This document shows, piece by piece, positions 24,129 through 32,945 of a DNA stretch of 64,000 nt. Below the pieces are notes generated by a model that was not told the origin of the DNA, did no database searches, and saw only the letters and a program-made list of their open reading frames with translations. The stretch is from Tabrizicola_A sp965284335. GTDB lineage: Bacteria; Pseudomonadota; Alphaproteobacteria; Rhodobacterales; Rhodobacteraceae. Position 1 is the stretch's first letter. The number at the start of each line of letters is the position of its first letter. The stretch lies in the NCBI RefSeq assembly GCF_965284335.1, contig NZ_OZ260076.1; one strand, 5' to 3'. Position numbers and translations under genes: made by a program.

Positions 24129-25553
24129 ATGACCAATATCACGCCCTTGGTGTTGTGCGGCGGGTCGGGCACCCGGCTGTGGCCCCTGTCGCGCAAAAGC
24201 TATCCCAAGCAATTCAGCCCCCTGATGGGACAAGACAGCCTGTTTCAACAGGCCGCCACCCGGCTTTCGGGGCCGGGCTTTGGCCGTCCGGTCGTGGTCA
24301 CCAATGCCGAGTTTCGTTTTATCGTGGTCGAGCAATTGGCCGCCGCGCGGATTGATCCCGGCGCCATCCTGATCGAGCCTTCGGGCCGCAACACCGCCCC
24401 CGCCATTCTGGCCGCCACCTTGCAGCTTGCCGCCCAAGATCCGCAGGCGCTGATCCTTGTGGCCCCGTCCGATCATGTCGTGCCGCAAGCGCAGGCGTTT
24501 CGGGATGCGGTGATGGCGGCCGTGCCCGCCGCCAAAGCGGGCCGCATCGTGACCTTTGGCATCCAGCCCGACCGCCCCGAGACCGGCTATGGCTGGCTGG
24601 AGCTCTCTGCCCCCCCGCGTGATGGGCAAACCCAGCCTTTGCTACGCTTTGTCGAAAAGCCCGATGCAGCGCGCGCCAAGGCGATGCTTGAGGCGGGCAC
24701 CTTTTTATGGAACGCGGGGATATTCCTCTTTTCGGCGCAAACCCTGCTAAACGCCTTTGCCGCCCATGCGCCCGATCTGATCAGCCCCGTGGCCGATGCG
24801 GTGGAACTGGCCGAGGTGGACTTGGGCTTTTTGCGCCTTGCGCCCGAGCCATGGGCCAAGGCACGCGACATTTCCATTGATTACGCCGTGATGGAACAGG
24901 CCGCCAATCTGGATGTGCTGCCCTTTTCGGCCGGCTGGTCGGATCTGGGCGATTGGGACGCGGTCTGGCGTGAGGCCGACGCGCGCGATGGGGCGGGCAA
25001 TGTCACCCATGGCGAGGCGGTCAGCATCGGTTGCGCGGACAGTCTCTTGCGGTCGGAAAACGAGGGGCAGGTCGTGGTGGGCATCGGTCTGCAAGACATG
25101 ATCGCCGTGGCGATGCCCGATGCCGTTCTGATCGCGCCCCGATCCCGCGCGCAGGATGTGAAACAGGCGGTGGCGGTGCTGAAAGACACCAAGGCCCGTC
25201 AAGCCGAACATTTCCCCCGCGACCACCGCCCCTGGGGCTGGTTCGAGACGCTGGCCCTGTCCGACCGCTTTCAGGTGAAGCGGATTGTGGTGAAACCGGG
25301 TGCGGCGCTGTCGCTGCAAAGCCATGTCCACCGCGCCGAACACTGGATCGTAGTCAGCGGCACCGCGCGGGTAACCGTGGGTGGGCGGGTGTCATTGGTC
25401 AGCGAAAACCAGTCGGTGTTCATTCCCTTGGGCGAAAAACACCGTCTGGAAAACCCCGGCAAGCTGCCGATGGTCCTGATCGAGGTGCAGACCGGGGCCT
25501 ATCTCGGCGAGGATGACATCGTGCGGTACGAGGATATTTACGCGCGGCGGTGA
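24129..25553 (+). CDS. manC: Mannose-1-phosphate guanylyltransferase / mannose-6-phosphate isomerase
   Basis: Bifunctional type II enzyme making GDP-mannose. Residues 1-280 are the nucleotidyltransferase domain (PLVLCGGSGTRLWPLSRKSY, the FVEKP motif as LLRFVEKPDAARA, WNAGIFLFSA). Residues about 350-474 are the cupin isomerase domain (RPWGWFETL, GAALSLQSHVHRAEHWIVVS, FIPLGEKHRLENPG). The length (474 aa) is normal. The start at 24129 was chosen because the family begins MTNITPLVLCGG; an ATG 12 codons upstream is open but unlikely. It provides GDP-mannose for surface polysaccharide, in keeping with galE and ugd nearby. Confidence 0.95.
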   Translation: MTNITPLVLCGGSGTRLWPLSRKSYPKQFSPLMGQDSLFQQAATRLSGPGFGRPVVVTNAEFRFIVVEQLAAARIDPGAILIEPSGRNTAPAILAATLQLAAQDPQALILVAPSDHVVPQAQAFRDAVMAAVPAAKAGRIVTFGIQPDRPETGYGWLELSAPPRDGQTQPLLRFVEKPDAARAKAMLEAGTFLWNAGIFLFSAQTLLNAFAAHAPDLISPVADAVELAEVDLGFLRLAPEPWAKARDISIDYAVMEQAANLDVLPFSAGWSDLGDWDAVWREADARDGAGNVTHGEAVSIGCADSLLRSENEGQVVVGIGLQDMIAVAMPDAVLIAPRSRAQDVKQAVAVLKDTKARQAEHFPRDHRPWGWFETLALSDRFQVKRIVVKPGAALSLQSHVHRAEHWIVVSGTARVTVGGRVSLVSENQSVFIPLGEKHRLENPGKLPMVLIEVQTGAYLGEDDIVRYEDIYARR

Positions 25554-25568
25554 GGGGGGCAGGGGTGA

Positions 25569-25742
25569 AGCAGGAGATTCGATAAAGCTCGTCAGCGCGT
25601 ACGAAGAAATACCGAGGAAGTTTTCACGCGAAAAGACTTCCTTGATGGTGTCTGTTTCGAATGTTTCCGCTTGCAATCAGAGCGTGAGAAATTAGAAATA
25701 GAAACAATCATTGATGAATTGAAGATGGCATTGAAAGGCTAA
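25569..25742 (+). pseudogene. Headless coding fragment (57 codons) upstream of the unknown 149-aa gene
   Basis: An open frame from a TGA at 25566 to a TAA at 25740 has no ATG or GTG. It reads like genuine protein: RRNTEEVFTRKDFLDGVCF followed by ECFRLQSEREKLEIETIIDE. Its stop is 4 bp before the next start, as in an operon. I read it as the 3' remnant of a longer gene whose front was lost when this segment joined manC. The family is not recognised. Confidence 0.5.
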
Positions 25743-25746
25743 GTGC

Positions 25747-26196
25747 ATGTTGGAGAGTTTTCTAGTAGGCCTCGCCGCGAACGCTTTTTATGGGGTAACG
25801 GCCCAATCTGCTCGGACCTTGTTGGCTTGGTTGCGGCAGAACAAGCCTGAAATGGTCGATGCTGTAGACGCTGCCGCAGCGCGCTCAGATGACGAGGCGC
25901 TAAAGCAAGCTCTGCTCGGTACAATCGAGATTCTCGCCAGTAATGGCCAAATTGAAATAAGTGGTGCGGATATAGAGGCGCTTCGGGCTGCAAGAATTGA
26001 CCATGAGCAAGGCTTGATCCTTATCGGTCAAACTAGAATAACGGCTCCTAGTCTCGTTACGGGAGGTGGTGCGGGCGCTACCGGTCAAACAATCATTGGC
26101 GGTGACACCGTGTTACGCAGTCAAGGGACGCAAGTCAGTGTTGGGGCGGGCGCCAGCATCATCATAACAGGAAATGCTAGCATGAAGCAGAATTGA
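25747..26196 (+). CDS. Unknown protein, helical N-terminus and Gly/Thr/Ile-rich beta tail (149 aa)
   Basis: I do not recognise this protein. Residues 1-27 form a mildly hydrophobic helix (MLESFLVGLAANAFYGVTA). Residues 30-85 are helical and acidic. Residues 85-149 switch to short strand-and-turn repeats rich in G, T, I and S (LILIGQTRITAPSLVTGG, GQTIIGGDTVLRSQG, VSVGAGASIIITGNAS), like a small beta-solenoid. The base composition is AT-richer than the manC and ugd genes on either side, so it looks acquired. It follows a headless fragment by 4 bp on the same strand and faces ugd, whose stop lies about 120 bp away. Confidence 0.6.
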   Translation: MLESFLVGLAANAFYGVTAQSARTLLAWLRQNKPEMVDAVDAAAARSDDEALKQALLGTIEILASNGQIEISGADIEALRAARIDHEQGLILIGQTRITAPSLVTGGGAGATGQTIIGGDTVLRSQGTQVSVGAGASIIITGNASMKQN

Positions 26197-26315
26197 GCTA
26201 ATTTAGCGCCAGTGCAACTTCCGCAACGATAGACCAAAATAGGCGCTAGAAGCAAACTAGCGGCATTCCTCGTTGTGACAGCGGAAGATACCGGCTTATT
26301 TCAGATTTCCCCCCC

Positions 26316-27620
26316 CTACCGCCCAATCCCCACATACACCTCAAACCCGCCCTCTTTCGCCTCTTCCTCGGAATAGACATTGCGCAAGTCGGCCATGCGG
26401 GGGACTTCCATCTTCTTAACCAATTTGGCCAAGTCCAGCGCGCGGAATTCGTTCCATTCGGTCAGGATCACCACCAGATGCGCGCCTTGGGCGGCCTGAT
26501 AGGGGTTTTCCACCCATTTGACGCCGGGCAACAGCGCCTCGCCCTCGTGGCGGCCTTGGGGGTCCACCACCTTAACCCGCGCGCCAGCGCCCACCAGCGC
26601 GGGCACGATGGTCAGAGAGGGGGCGTCGCGCATGTCATCGGTGTTGGGTTTGAAGGTCACGCCCAGAACGGCAATCGTCTTGCCGTTCAAGACCCCATCA
26701 CAGAGGTCTTCGATCTTGTCGATCATCCGGCGCTTTATCTCTTCATTCACCTTAATGACGGTCTCGGTGATCTGCATCGGCACGGCATGTTCCTGGCCGA
26801 TACGGGCCAAAGCCTTGGTATCTTTGGGAAAACATGACCCGCCATAGCCGGGGCCTGCGTGCAGGAACTTGTTGCCGATGCGGCCGTCCATCCCCATGCC
26901 CTTGGCCACATCTTTGACATCAGCCCCCACCCGTTCGCACAAGGCGGCGATTTCGTTGATAAAGGTGATCTTGGTGGCCAGAAAGGCGTTGGCGGCGTAT
27001 TTGATCATCTCGGCGGATTCCAGACCCGTATAAACGATCGGAAAATCGCGCAGGAAGAGCGGGCGATAGATATCGCCCATCACCTTGCGGGCCTTTTTGG
27101 ATTCCACCCCCACAACCACTCGGTCAGGCCGCATGAAATCGTCAATCGCCGCCCCTTCGCGCAGGAATTCGGGGTTGGAGGCCACGTCAAACTCGGCTTG
27201 CGGATTGGCGGCCAGCACCGCCTCGGCCACCTTGCGGTTGGTGCCGACGGGCACGGTGGATTTGGTGACGATCACGGCATATCCCGTCAGCGCGCGGCCG
27301 ATCTCGGCCGCCGCCGCCATCACATAGGTCAGATCCGCATGGCCATCACCGCGCCGGGTGGGGGTGCCGACGGCGATGAACACCGCATCGGCCCCGGCCA
27401 CGGCCTCGGCCAGATCCAGCGTGAACGACAACCGCCCGGCTGCCACGTTCTTGGCCATCAAATCCTCAAGCCCCGGCTCGAAGATCGGGATCTCACCCGC
27501 GCGCAGCCGGTCAATCTTGGAGGGGTCTTTGTCGACGCAGACAACCTCATGGCCAAAGTCGGAAAAGCACACCCCCGACACAAGGCCCACATAGCCGGTG
27601 CCAATCATCGCAATTTTCAT
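26316..27620 (-). CDS. ugd: UDP-glucose 6-dehydrogenase
   Basis: NAD-dependent two-step oxidation of UDP-glucose to UDP-glucuronate. The 434-residue protein has an N-terminal Rossmann domain (MKIAMIGTGYVGLVSGVCFS), the central helix with the catalytic lysine region KYAANAFLATKITFINEIA, and the active-site cysteine in GPGYGGSCFPKDTKAL. The C-terminal domain carries VLGVTFKPNTDDMRDAPSL. Family members also include GDP-mannose dehydrogenase, but the GYGGSCFPKD loop and length favour Ugd. It would provide uronic acid for the surface polymer. Confidence 0.93.
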   Translation of the reverse strand: MKIAMIGTGYVGLVSGVCFSDFGHEVVCVDKDPSKIDRLRAGEIPIFEPGLEDLMAKNVAAGRLSFTLDLAEAVAGADAVFIAVGTPTRRGDGHADLTYVMAAAAEIGRALTGYAVIVTKSTVPVGTNRKVAEAVLAANPQAEFDVASNPEFLREGAAIDDFMRPDRVVVGVESKKARKVMGDIYRPLFLRDFPIVYTGLESAEMIKYAANAFLATKITFINEIAALCERVGADVKDVAKGMGMDGRIGNKFLHAGPGYGGSCFPKDTKALARIGQEHAVPMQITETVIKVNEEIKRRMIDKIEDLCDGVLNGKTIAVLGVTFKPNTDDMRDAPSLTIVPALVGAGARVKVVDPQGRHEGEALLPGVKWVENPYQAAQGAHLVVILTEWNEFRALDLAKLVKKMEVPRMADLRNVYSEEEAKEGGFEVYVGIGR

Positions 27621-27769
27621 CTGCCAAACCTTAATAAAATAACTTTTCCTGTGCCAAATCAGACAGCAGGGAATTCTTTCATGTTAAGGCAGAGAAGGAA
27701 AAAGAAGTCAATTTCCGGGCAAAGCCATGGCCTGCCCGGGGCTTTTGCGTTGCGGTGTGTAAAACCTGT

Positions 27770-29086
27770 CTAGGCCATGCGCAGCCAGATCGCGGTCGCC
27801 ACGGCGGCGTTGATTTCGCTGGCGTTGAAGGTCCAGCTTGCTGGGGCGGCCGTGGCAAAGGCGACGGTGCGGCGCAGGGTTTTGCGGGCGGTGGTGACCA
27901 TGGTGGTGCCGCCGTTGATGTCAGGCGTGGCCTGCAAGGGCCAAGCCGACAGCGCGGCGGTCGAGGAATGGCGCACACCCATCCAATAGGTGCGGCCCCG
28001 ATAGATCGTCAGACTGGCGGTCAAAACCTTGTTGCCGGTGCTGCCCAGATCGGCGGTGCCGGTTTCCAACAGCAGGCTGCCGGGTTGGCCGTTGTCTTGC
28101 GCATCATAAACCACCAGTTTGCACAGCGCACCCGCCACCGCGGTGGTGCAATTCACCCCCAGCGCGTTCAGCGTCATGTCCGCACCGGGGATAAAGGGGA
28201 AAATGTCGATGCGATCAGCCGCACCGGCCAGCACCGTGGTTGTCGAGCCGCTGGCCATGGTGGTGGATACATACTGGCCCGAAGGCGGCACCAGACAGGG
28301 GATGTCGGCCTGCTGATCCAAGACCCGGCTTTGCCCGTCAATCCGCGCCATCAATTGGCCGCGCGTGCTGTCATGCCACATCAGGCCATTGGCGGGGCTG
28401 GTGGGAGGGGTGGCTTGGCCCGTCAACAGTACGGGGCGGAACAGTTGCACCCCTGCGGTGGCCGCGGCCACCTCAAGGGCGGTGGTATAGGTGCTGCCAT
28501 TGCTGGATACTTTCAGCGCGAAATTGTCATTGCCGAGCGTGCCCAACTCGGCCCGGCCCGAAAAGTTGGTCTGAAACATCAGCGCGGCGGTTTGGGCGGT
28601 GCTGGCCTTGTTCAGCTTCATCTGATGCCCGGCCCCGGCGTGGTTGAACAACGAGGGTGGTGAGGCAAGCGCCAGCCGATTTGTGGCATCTGATGAGGCA
28701 GAAATGCCGATCTCATTCACCGACAGCACCGACGGAATCGCCGCCGCCCCCGGCGCAACCCATGCCGTGCCGTTAAAGGTGACCTCAACCGTCTCGGCGC
28801 TGACAAAGGCCCGCCAGCCGGTCAAGGGCGCGATGAATTGCCAAACCCCATCCAGCCACAGCGCGATGCGCCCCGCTTGGCCCGCCCAAGCCCCGGTTGG
28901 GGCGGCGGCGATGATGTGGCGCTGGCCTTCCACCGGGCCGGGGGGCGGAGCGGTGCGGGTGCGGTCGGCCACTGTCAATTGCACCAACAGATCAAGCCGC
29001 ATCAGCGCCTCGTTATGGGTGACATGTTTTTGCGCCTGTGAGGCTTGCAAAAGGGGCAGCGACAGGATGGGGGAAAGATCTGACAT
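27770..29086 (-). CDS. DUF2793-domain protein, phage/GTA fibre-like
   Basis: A 438-residue protein. The N-terminal 120 residues (LLQASQAQKHVTHNEALMRL, EGQRHIIAAAPTGAWAGQAG, IALWLDGVWQFIAPLTGWRA) match the DUF2793 pattern that I associate with tail-fibre or spike proteins of phages and gene transfer agents in alphaproteobacteria. The middle and C-terminal parts are beta-rich with no clear catalytic motif (a carbohydrate-binding-like fold is possible near residues 300-430). No other phage gene lies near. Placed beside sugar-nucleotide genes, it could be a capsule-binding spike, but that is inference. Confidence 0.75.
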   Translation of the reverse strand: MSDLSPILSLPLLQASQAQKHVTHNEALMRLDLLVQLTVADRTRTAPPPGPVEGQRHIIAAAPTGAWAGQAGRIALWLDGVWQFIAPLTGWRAFVSAETVEVTFNGTAWVAPGAAAIPSVLSVNEIGISASSDATNRLALASPPSLFNHAGAGHQMKLNKASTAQTAALMFQTNFSGRAELGTLGNDNFALKVSSNGSTYTTALEVAAATAGVQLFRPVLLTGQATPPTSPANGLMWHDSTRGQLMARIDGQSRVLDQQADIPCLVPPSGQYVSTTMASGSTTTVLAGAADRIDIFPFIPGADMTLNALGVNCTTAVAGALCKLVVYDAQDNGQPGSLLLETGTADLGSTGNKVLTASLTIYRGRTYWMGVRHSSTAALSAWPLQATPDINGGTTMVTTARKTLRRTVAFATAAPASWTFNASEINAAVATAIWLRMA

Positions 29087-29191
29087 GAAAGCCTCCGCGG
29101 GGATGTCTGGCGCGCAGGCTAGGAAAAGGGGGTTAACGCGGGCTTCCGGGGCGCGCGCTGGGGCGCGCGGGCGCGCAACGGATGGCGGGGC

Positions 29192-30100
29192 TTAAACCTC
29201 GGGGTCGGCTGGGGCGGGGGCGGCGCGCTCGCGCCAACTGACCCAACTGATCGCGCCGATGATCAGCCCGCCGCCAAGGATGACCCAGATATCCACCGGC
29301 TCGCCAAACAACAGCGCCCCCATCAGCGCGGCCCAGACAAGGTTTAGAAAAGTAACCGGCTGGGTCACCGCCAAAGGCGCGACAGCAAAGGCGCGCGACA
29401 TCAGATAATGCCCCGCCGTGGCCAAAGCCGCCACCACCGCAAGCCCGGCCAGATGCAGCCCCGACACTGGCCGCCAATCCCACAGCGCCAAGGGCAACAG
29501 CCCCAGCGTGACGGTAAAGGTCAGCATCGCCACCACGACCGAGGCGGGCACAAAAGCACTTAGTTTCTTGGCGAACAGATAGCTCGCAGCAAAACAACTG
29601 GCCGCGGCGATCTGGCCCAGATGGCCGATGCTCACCGGCTCTAGCCCCGGGCGCAGCACGATCAGCGTGCCGATCACCGCAAGCCCAACCGCCAGCATCC
29701 GCCGCCGCGTCAGCCCTTCGTTCAAGATCACCGCCCCGGCAATCAGCAAGATCACCGGCGACAGATAGCCAATGGCGGTGACATGGGCCAAGGGAATGCG
29801 CGCCATGGCAAAGAACCAAAACACCACCGCCGCCGTATGCACCACACCGCGCCACGCCAGCACCGGCACCGCACCCGAGGGCAAGCCCTGCCGCCACAGG
29901 CTGGGCAGCATCGGCAGAAAGAACAGCACGCCAAAACCATAGCGGATAAAGGCCGATTGCGCCGCCGGAAGATCGGTTCCCAAGGCGCGCACGATGGCAT
30001 TGACACCGACAAAGGCCAGACCCGATCCGACCATCCACGCCACCCCTTCAAGGGGTTTGTGCCGGGGCATGTTCTGCGCTGTCGTCTGGATTGCGGCCAT
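29192..30100 (-). CDS. DMT-superfamily (EamA) transporter
   Basis: A 302-residue inner-membrane protein with about ten hydrophobic segments arranged as two EamA repeats (first about residues 20-150, second about 160-290). The segment QPVTFLNLVWAALMGALLFG, with a proline near the start of the helix and the terminal GEPVDIWVILGGGLIIGA, is typical of drug/metabolite exporters such as RhaT/YdcZ relatives. Substrate unknown. An internal ATG at codon 11 is an alternative start. It lies 21 bp after the LysE-like gene on the same strand and is probably co-transcribed with it. Confidence 0.85.
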   Translation of the reverse strand: MAAIQTTAQNMPRHKPLEGVAWMVGSGLAFVGVNAIVRALGTDLPAAQSAFIRYGFGVLFFLPMLPSLWRQGLPSGAVPVLAWRGVVHTAAVVFWFFAMARIPLAHVTAIGYLSPVILLIAGAVILNEGLTRRRMLAVGLAVIGTLIVLRPGLEPVSIGHLGQIAAASCFAASYLFAKKLSAFVPASVVVAMLTFTVTLGLLPLALWDWRPVSGLHLAGLAVVAALATAGHYLMSRAFAVAPLAVTQPVTFLNLVWAALMGALLFGEPVDIWVILGGGLIIGAISWVSWRERAAPAPADPEV

Positions 30101-30121
30101 GATGGGCGGAGCTAAGGGCTT

Positions 30122-30727
30122 TCAGCCGCCAAAGGCAAGCCCCGCCGCGATGGCCCACATGGTGCAGCCGATCACCACCTCCAGCACCACCCAAGCGCGC
30201 GGATTGGCGAAAATCGGTGCCAGCAGACGCGCGCCAAAGCCAAGGGCGGAGAAGAAGCTGAAACTTCCCAGCGCCGCGCCCACACCAAAGGCCACCTGAT
30301 AAGGCGCATATTGCGCCGAGATCGACCCGATCAGCGCCACGGTGTCCAGATAGACATGCGGATTGGCCCATGTCAGCACAAGGCAGGTGCCCAGAACCGA
30401 GCGCAGCGATGCGGGTGGCCCCTCGCCGGGGGCTAGGCTTTCGCCACCTTGCAGCGCGGCGCGAAACCTCAGCGCGCCATAGGCCAGCAAAAACGCAACA
30501 CCGCCCCAGCGCATGGCATCGCCGAGCCACGGCACAGCCGCCGAGGCTGCGGAAAATCCGGCCACCCCGGCGGCAATCAAAATCGCATCCGACGTGGCGC
30601 AGACCGCCACCACCCATCCGATATGCTCACGCCGCAAGCCTTGGCGCAGCACAAAGGCATTCTGTGCGCCAATGGCCAAGATCAGGCTGATGGCGACAAG
30701 CCAGCCCTGCAAGGCGGTTTCAAACAT
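30122..30727 (-). CDS. LysE/ArgO-family amino-acid exporter
   Basis: A 201-residue membrane protein with five to six hydrophobic segments. The N-terminal ISLILAIGAQNAFVLRQGLR, followed by a lysine/arginine-poor loop and TWANPHVYLDTVALIG, is characteristic of LysE/ArgO exporters of arginine and lysine. The start at 30727 is where the family begins. It overlaps the upstream ACT-domain gene by 8 bp, and the ArgP-like regulator is divergent at 31199, the usual arrangement for regulation by basic amino acids. Confidence 0.92.
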   Translation of the reverse strand: MFETALQGWLVAISLILAIGAQNAFVLRQGLRREHIGWVVAVCATSDAILIAAGVAGFSAASAAVPWLGDAMRWGGVAFLLAYGALRFRAALQGGESLAPGEGPPASLRSVLGTCLVLTWANPHVYLDTVALIGSISAQYAPYQVAFGVGAALGSFSFFSALGFGARLLAPIFANPRAWVVLEVVIGCTMWAIAAGLAFGG

Positions 30728-31103
30728 GGCTGAGCTCCTGCAAGGCGGCCAAGGCATCATGGCGGCGCGCCCATGGCACAAAGATATGGTCGTGGTGAAA
30801 CCCCGCCACGACATTGGCGCTGATCCCATGATCGGCCAGCGCCCGGGCAAAGGCCGCCGTCAGGCCCACGGCGGCAAGGTCAGATTGCACCGTCAGACTG
30901 ATGCGCGCCCATTCCGGCCCCGGCGCGATACCTGCGGCATGCAGCGCGGCATGGGGCGCGATGACGGTCTGGCCCTCGTCCTCGGCCACCGTGGCAAAGC
31001 GGCCCGGCACCATGGTTTCGGTGACCGCATAGCCATAGGGGGCGGGGTGCAGCACGGGGTCCATACTGGCCAAAAGGTCTTGCAGATGGGTCAGGGCGGG
31101 CAT
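30720..31103 (-). CDS. ACT-domain protein (ACT_7 type)
   Basis: A 127-residue protein with two small ligand-binding-like halves. The end of the second, SLTVQSDLAAVGLTAAFARA followed by LADHGISANVVAGFHHDHIF and VPWARRHDALAAL, is typical of the stand-alone ACT proteins that resemble aspartokinase regulatory domains. Such domains bind amino acids. It overlaps the exporter gene by 8 bp and faces the ArgP-like regulator, so it may sense the exporter's substrate; that role is inferred from context only. Confidence 0.8.
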   Translation of the reverse strand: MPALTHLQDLLASMDPVLHPAPYGYAVTETMVPGRFATVAEDEGQTVIAPHAALHAAGIAPGPEWARISLTVQSDLAAVGLTAAFARALADHGISANVVAGFHHDHIFVPWARRHDALAALQELSHV

Positions 31104-31198
31104 GGGACGCTCGGATCTAGGGGTTCGGTTTTGGCTTGGCTATCAGGGCTTCACGGTTTAACAAAGTTACAAATTCTGAAATCGGATTAGCCGCGCTA

Positions 31199-32092
31199 AT
31201 GTTTGACCCCGCCCAGCTTGCCGCCCTTGCCGCCGTGCATCGCCGTGGGTCTTTTGACCTTGCGGCTGCGGAGCTGCATGTCACCCCATCGGCGATTTCG
31301 CAGCGGATCAAGGGGCTTGAGGATATGGCCGGCACGCTTTTGATCCGGCGCGGTGCGCCTTGCACCGCCACGCCTGCCGGGCTGCGGATGATCCGCCATC
31401 ATGATGAGGTGGTGCTGTTAGAGCGCACCTTGGCGGCAGACCTGCCGCATCTGTCACCCCGCCCGGCCACGCTGCGCATTGCCGTCAATGCCGACAGTCT
31501 GGCCACATGGGTGATCCCGGCGCTGGCGGCGGTGGAGGGGTTTTTGTTCGATCTGGTGATCGACGATCAGGATGTCAGCCAAGACTGGTTGAAACAGGGC
31601 GAGGTGCAGGGGGCCATCACCTCGCATTCCCGCCCGCCGCAGGGCTGTGACGGGGTGGGCTTGGGCTGGCTGCGATACCGCGCCACCGCCGCGCCGGAGT
31701 ATCTCGCGCGCTGGATGCCCGCTGGCGTTAACGCGGCGGCGCTGATGCAGGCCCCGGCGCTGACCTTTTCCGACAAGGACCGGCTGCAAGCGCAATGGGT
31801 CGACCGGGTGACCGGGGGCGCGGCCAAGCGCGCGGCCTTTCCCTCGCATCGGCTGGCGTCAAGTCAGGGCTTTGTCGATGCCTGTCTGGCGGGCTTAGGC
31901 TGGGGCATGAACCCCGAGCCTTTGGTGGCCGACCATCTGGCGGCGGGGCGGCTGGTGGATTTGTCGCCCAACGCGCCCTTGGATGTGCCGCTTTACTGGC
32001 AGTTTTCCCGCCTGACCGCCCCGGCAACCGAGGCCCTGACCCGCGCGCTCAGCGCCGCATCCGCCAAGGTGCTGGTGCCCTTTTCCGATTAG
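31199..32092 (+). CDS. LysR-type regulator, ArgP/LysG-like
   Basis: A 297-residue transcription factor. The winged helix at residues 1-60 (MFDPAQLAALAAVHRRGSFD, AAELHVTPSAISQRIKGLED) and the sensor domain beyond residue 90 fit the ArgP/IciA group. These proteins activate the divergent argO/lysE gene when arginine or lysine is bound. The start at 31199 was chosen because the family starts at MFDPAQL; the in-frame ATG-like codon 21 residues upstream lacks support. The 95-bp space 31104-31198 must hold both promoters and the LysR site; I did not resolve a precise box. Confidence 0.9.
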   Translation: MFDPAQLAALAAVHRRGSFDLAAAELHVTPSAISQRIKGLEDMAGTLLIRRGAPCTATPAGLRMIRHHDEVVLLERTLAADLPHLSPRPATLRIAVNADSLATWVIPALAAVEGFLFDLVIDDQDVSQDWLKQGEVQGAITSHSRPPQGCDGVGLGWLRYRATAAPEYLARWMPAGVNAAALMQAPALTFSDKDRLQAQWVDRVTGGAAKRAAFPSHRLASSQGFVDACLAGLGWGMNPEPLVADHLAAGRLVDLSPNAPLDVPLYWQFSRLTAPATEALTRALSAASAKVLVPFSD

Positions 32093-32096
32093 CCCC

Positions 32097-32891
32097 TCAG
32101 CCCTGCGACCAATTCGGTTTACGCTTTTCCAAAAAGGCACAAATGCCTTCGTCTGTATCGGCATCCAGCATGTTTTCCACCATGGCGCGGCCTGCCAGCG
32201 CATAGGCCTCGGCGGTGGTCAGCGCCAATTGGTCATAAAAGGCCGCCTTGCCGATGCGGGTCGCGACCGACAGCTTGGCCGCGACCGTTGCGGCAAGCTG
32301 GCTGGTGTCCGCCTCAAGCGTTTCGGGTGCTGTGACGCGGTTGACCAGCCCCACCTCTTGCGCCCGCTCGGCCGAGATGAACTCGCCGGTGGACAGCATC
32401 TCAAACGCCACGGCCGGTGGCACTTTGCGCGACAGAGCGACCATGGGGGTCGAGCAGAAAAGCCCAATATTCACCCCATTGACGCCAAAGCGCGTGCCGG
32501 TGCTGGCCACCACCATGTCACAAGAGGCGGCAAGCTGGCAGCCTGCGGCGGTGGCAATGGTGTGGACCTGCGCAATGGTCACCTGCGGCAGCGCCTGCAA
32601 AGCCTGCATCATGGCCGAACAGGTGGAAAACAGGCTTTGGAAATAGGCCGCGCCCTTGTCGGCATCACTGCGGTGCGATTGCATCTCTTTCAGATCATGC
32701 CCGGCGCAAAACGCTTTGCCCGCGCCTTTCAACACCACCACGCGAATGCTGCGGTCTTTGGCCAGATGGGCGAATTCGGCGGAGAGCGCGCCCAGCATCG
32801 CATCGGAGAGCGCATTGAAATTGGCCGGACTGTTCAGCGTCAGCGTGGCGATATGGTCTGCGTCTTGGCGCAGCAAGAGCGTGTCGGTCAT
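32097..32891 (-). CDS. Enoyl-CoA hydratase/isomerase family protein (ECHDC3-like)
   Basis: A 264-residue crotonase-fold protein: ATLTLNSPANFNALSDAML, the oxyanion-hole strand VVVLKGAGKAFCAGHDLKEM, and the second turn AGCQLAASCDMVVAST with GVNIGLFCSTPMVALSR. The pair HDLKEM and GLFCSTP is distinctive of the ECHDC3 branch rather than FadB. In this branch the two usual catalytic glutamates are not both in place, so activity as a hydratase is not assured. It converges with the LysR gene (5 bp between stops) and is divergent from the thioesterase at 32946. Confidence 0.88.
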   Translation of the reverse strand: MTDTLLLRQDADHIATLTLNSPANFNALSDAMLGALSAEFAHLAKDRSIRVVVLKGAGKAFCAGHDLKEMQSHRSDADKGAAYFQSLFSTCSAMMQALQALPQVTIAQVHTIATAAGCQLAASCDMVVASTGTRFGVNGVNIGLFCSTPMVALSRKVPPAVAFEMLSTGEFISAERAQEVGLVNRVTAPETLEADTSQLAATVAAKLSVATRIGKAAFYDQLALTTAEAYALAGRAMVENMLDADTDEGICAFLEKRKPNWSQG

Positions 32892-32945
32892 TGCCTTCCC
32901 CCCATTTGCCCGGCAGCTTAAGGGGCGATGATGCTGGGGGAAAGC

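Noticed and set aside
26859..27773. 304-codon plus-strand frame opposite ugd
   Set aside because: It has the same GC-frame effect; the ugd motifs are on the minus strand.
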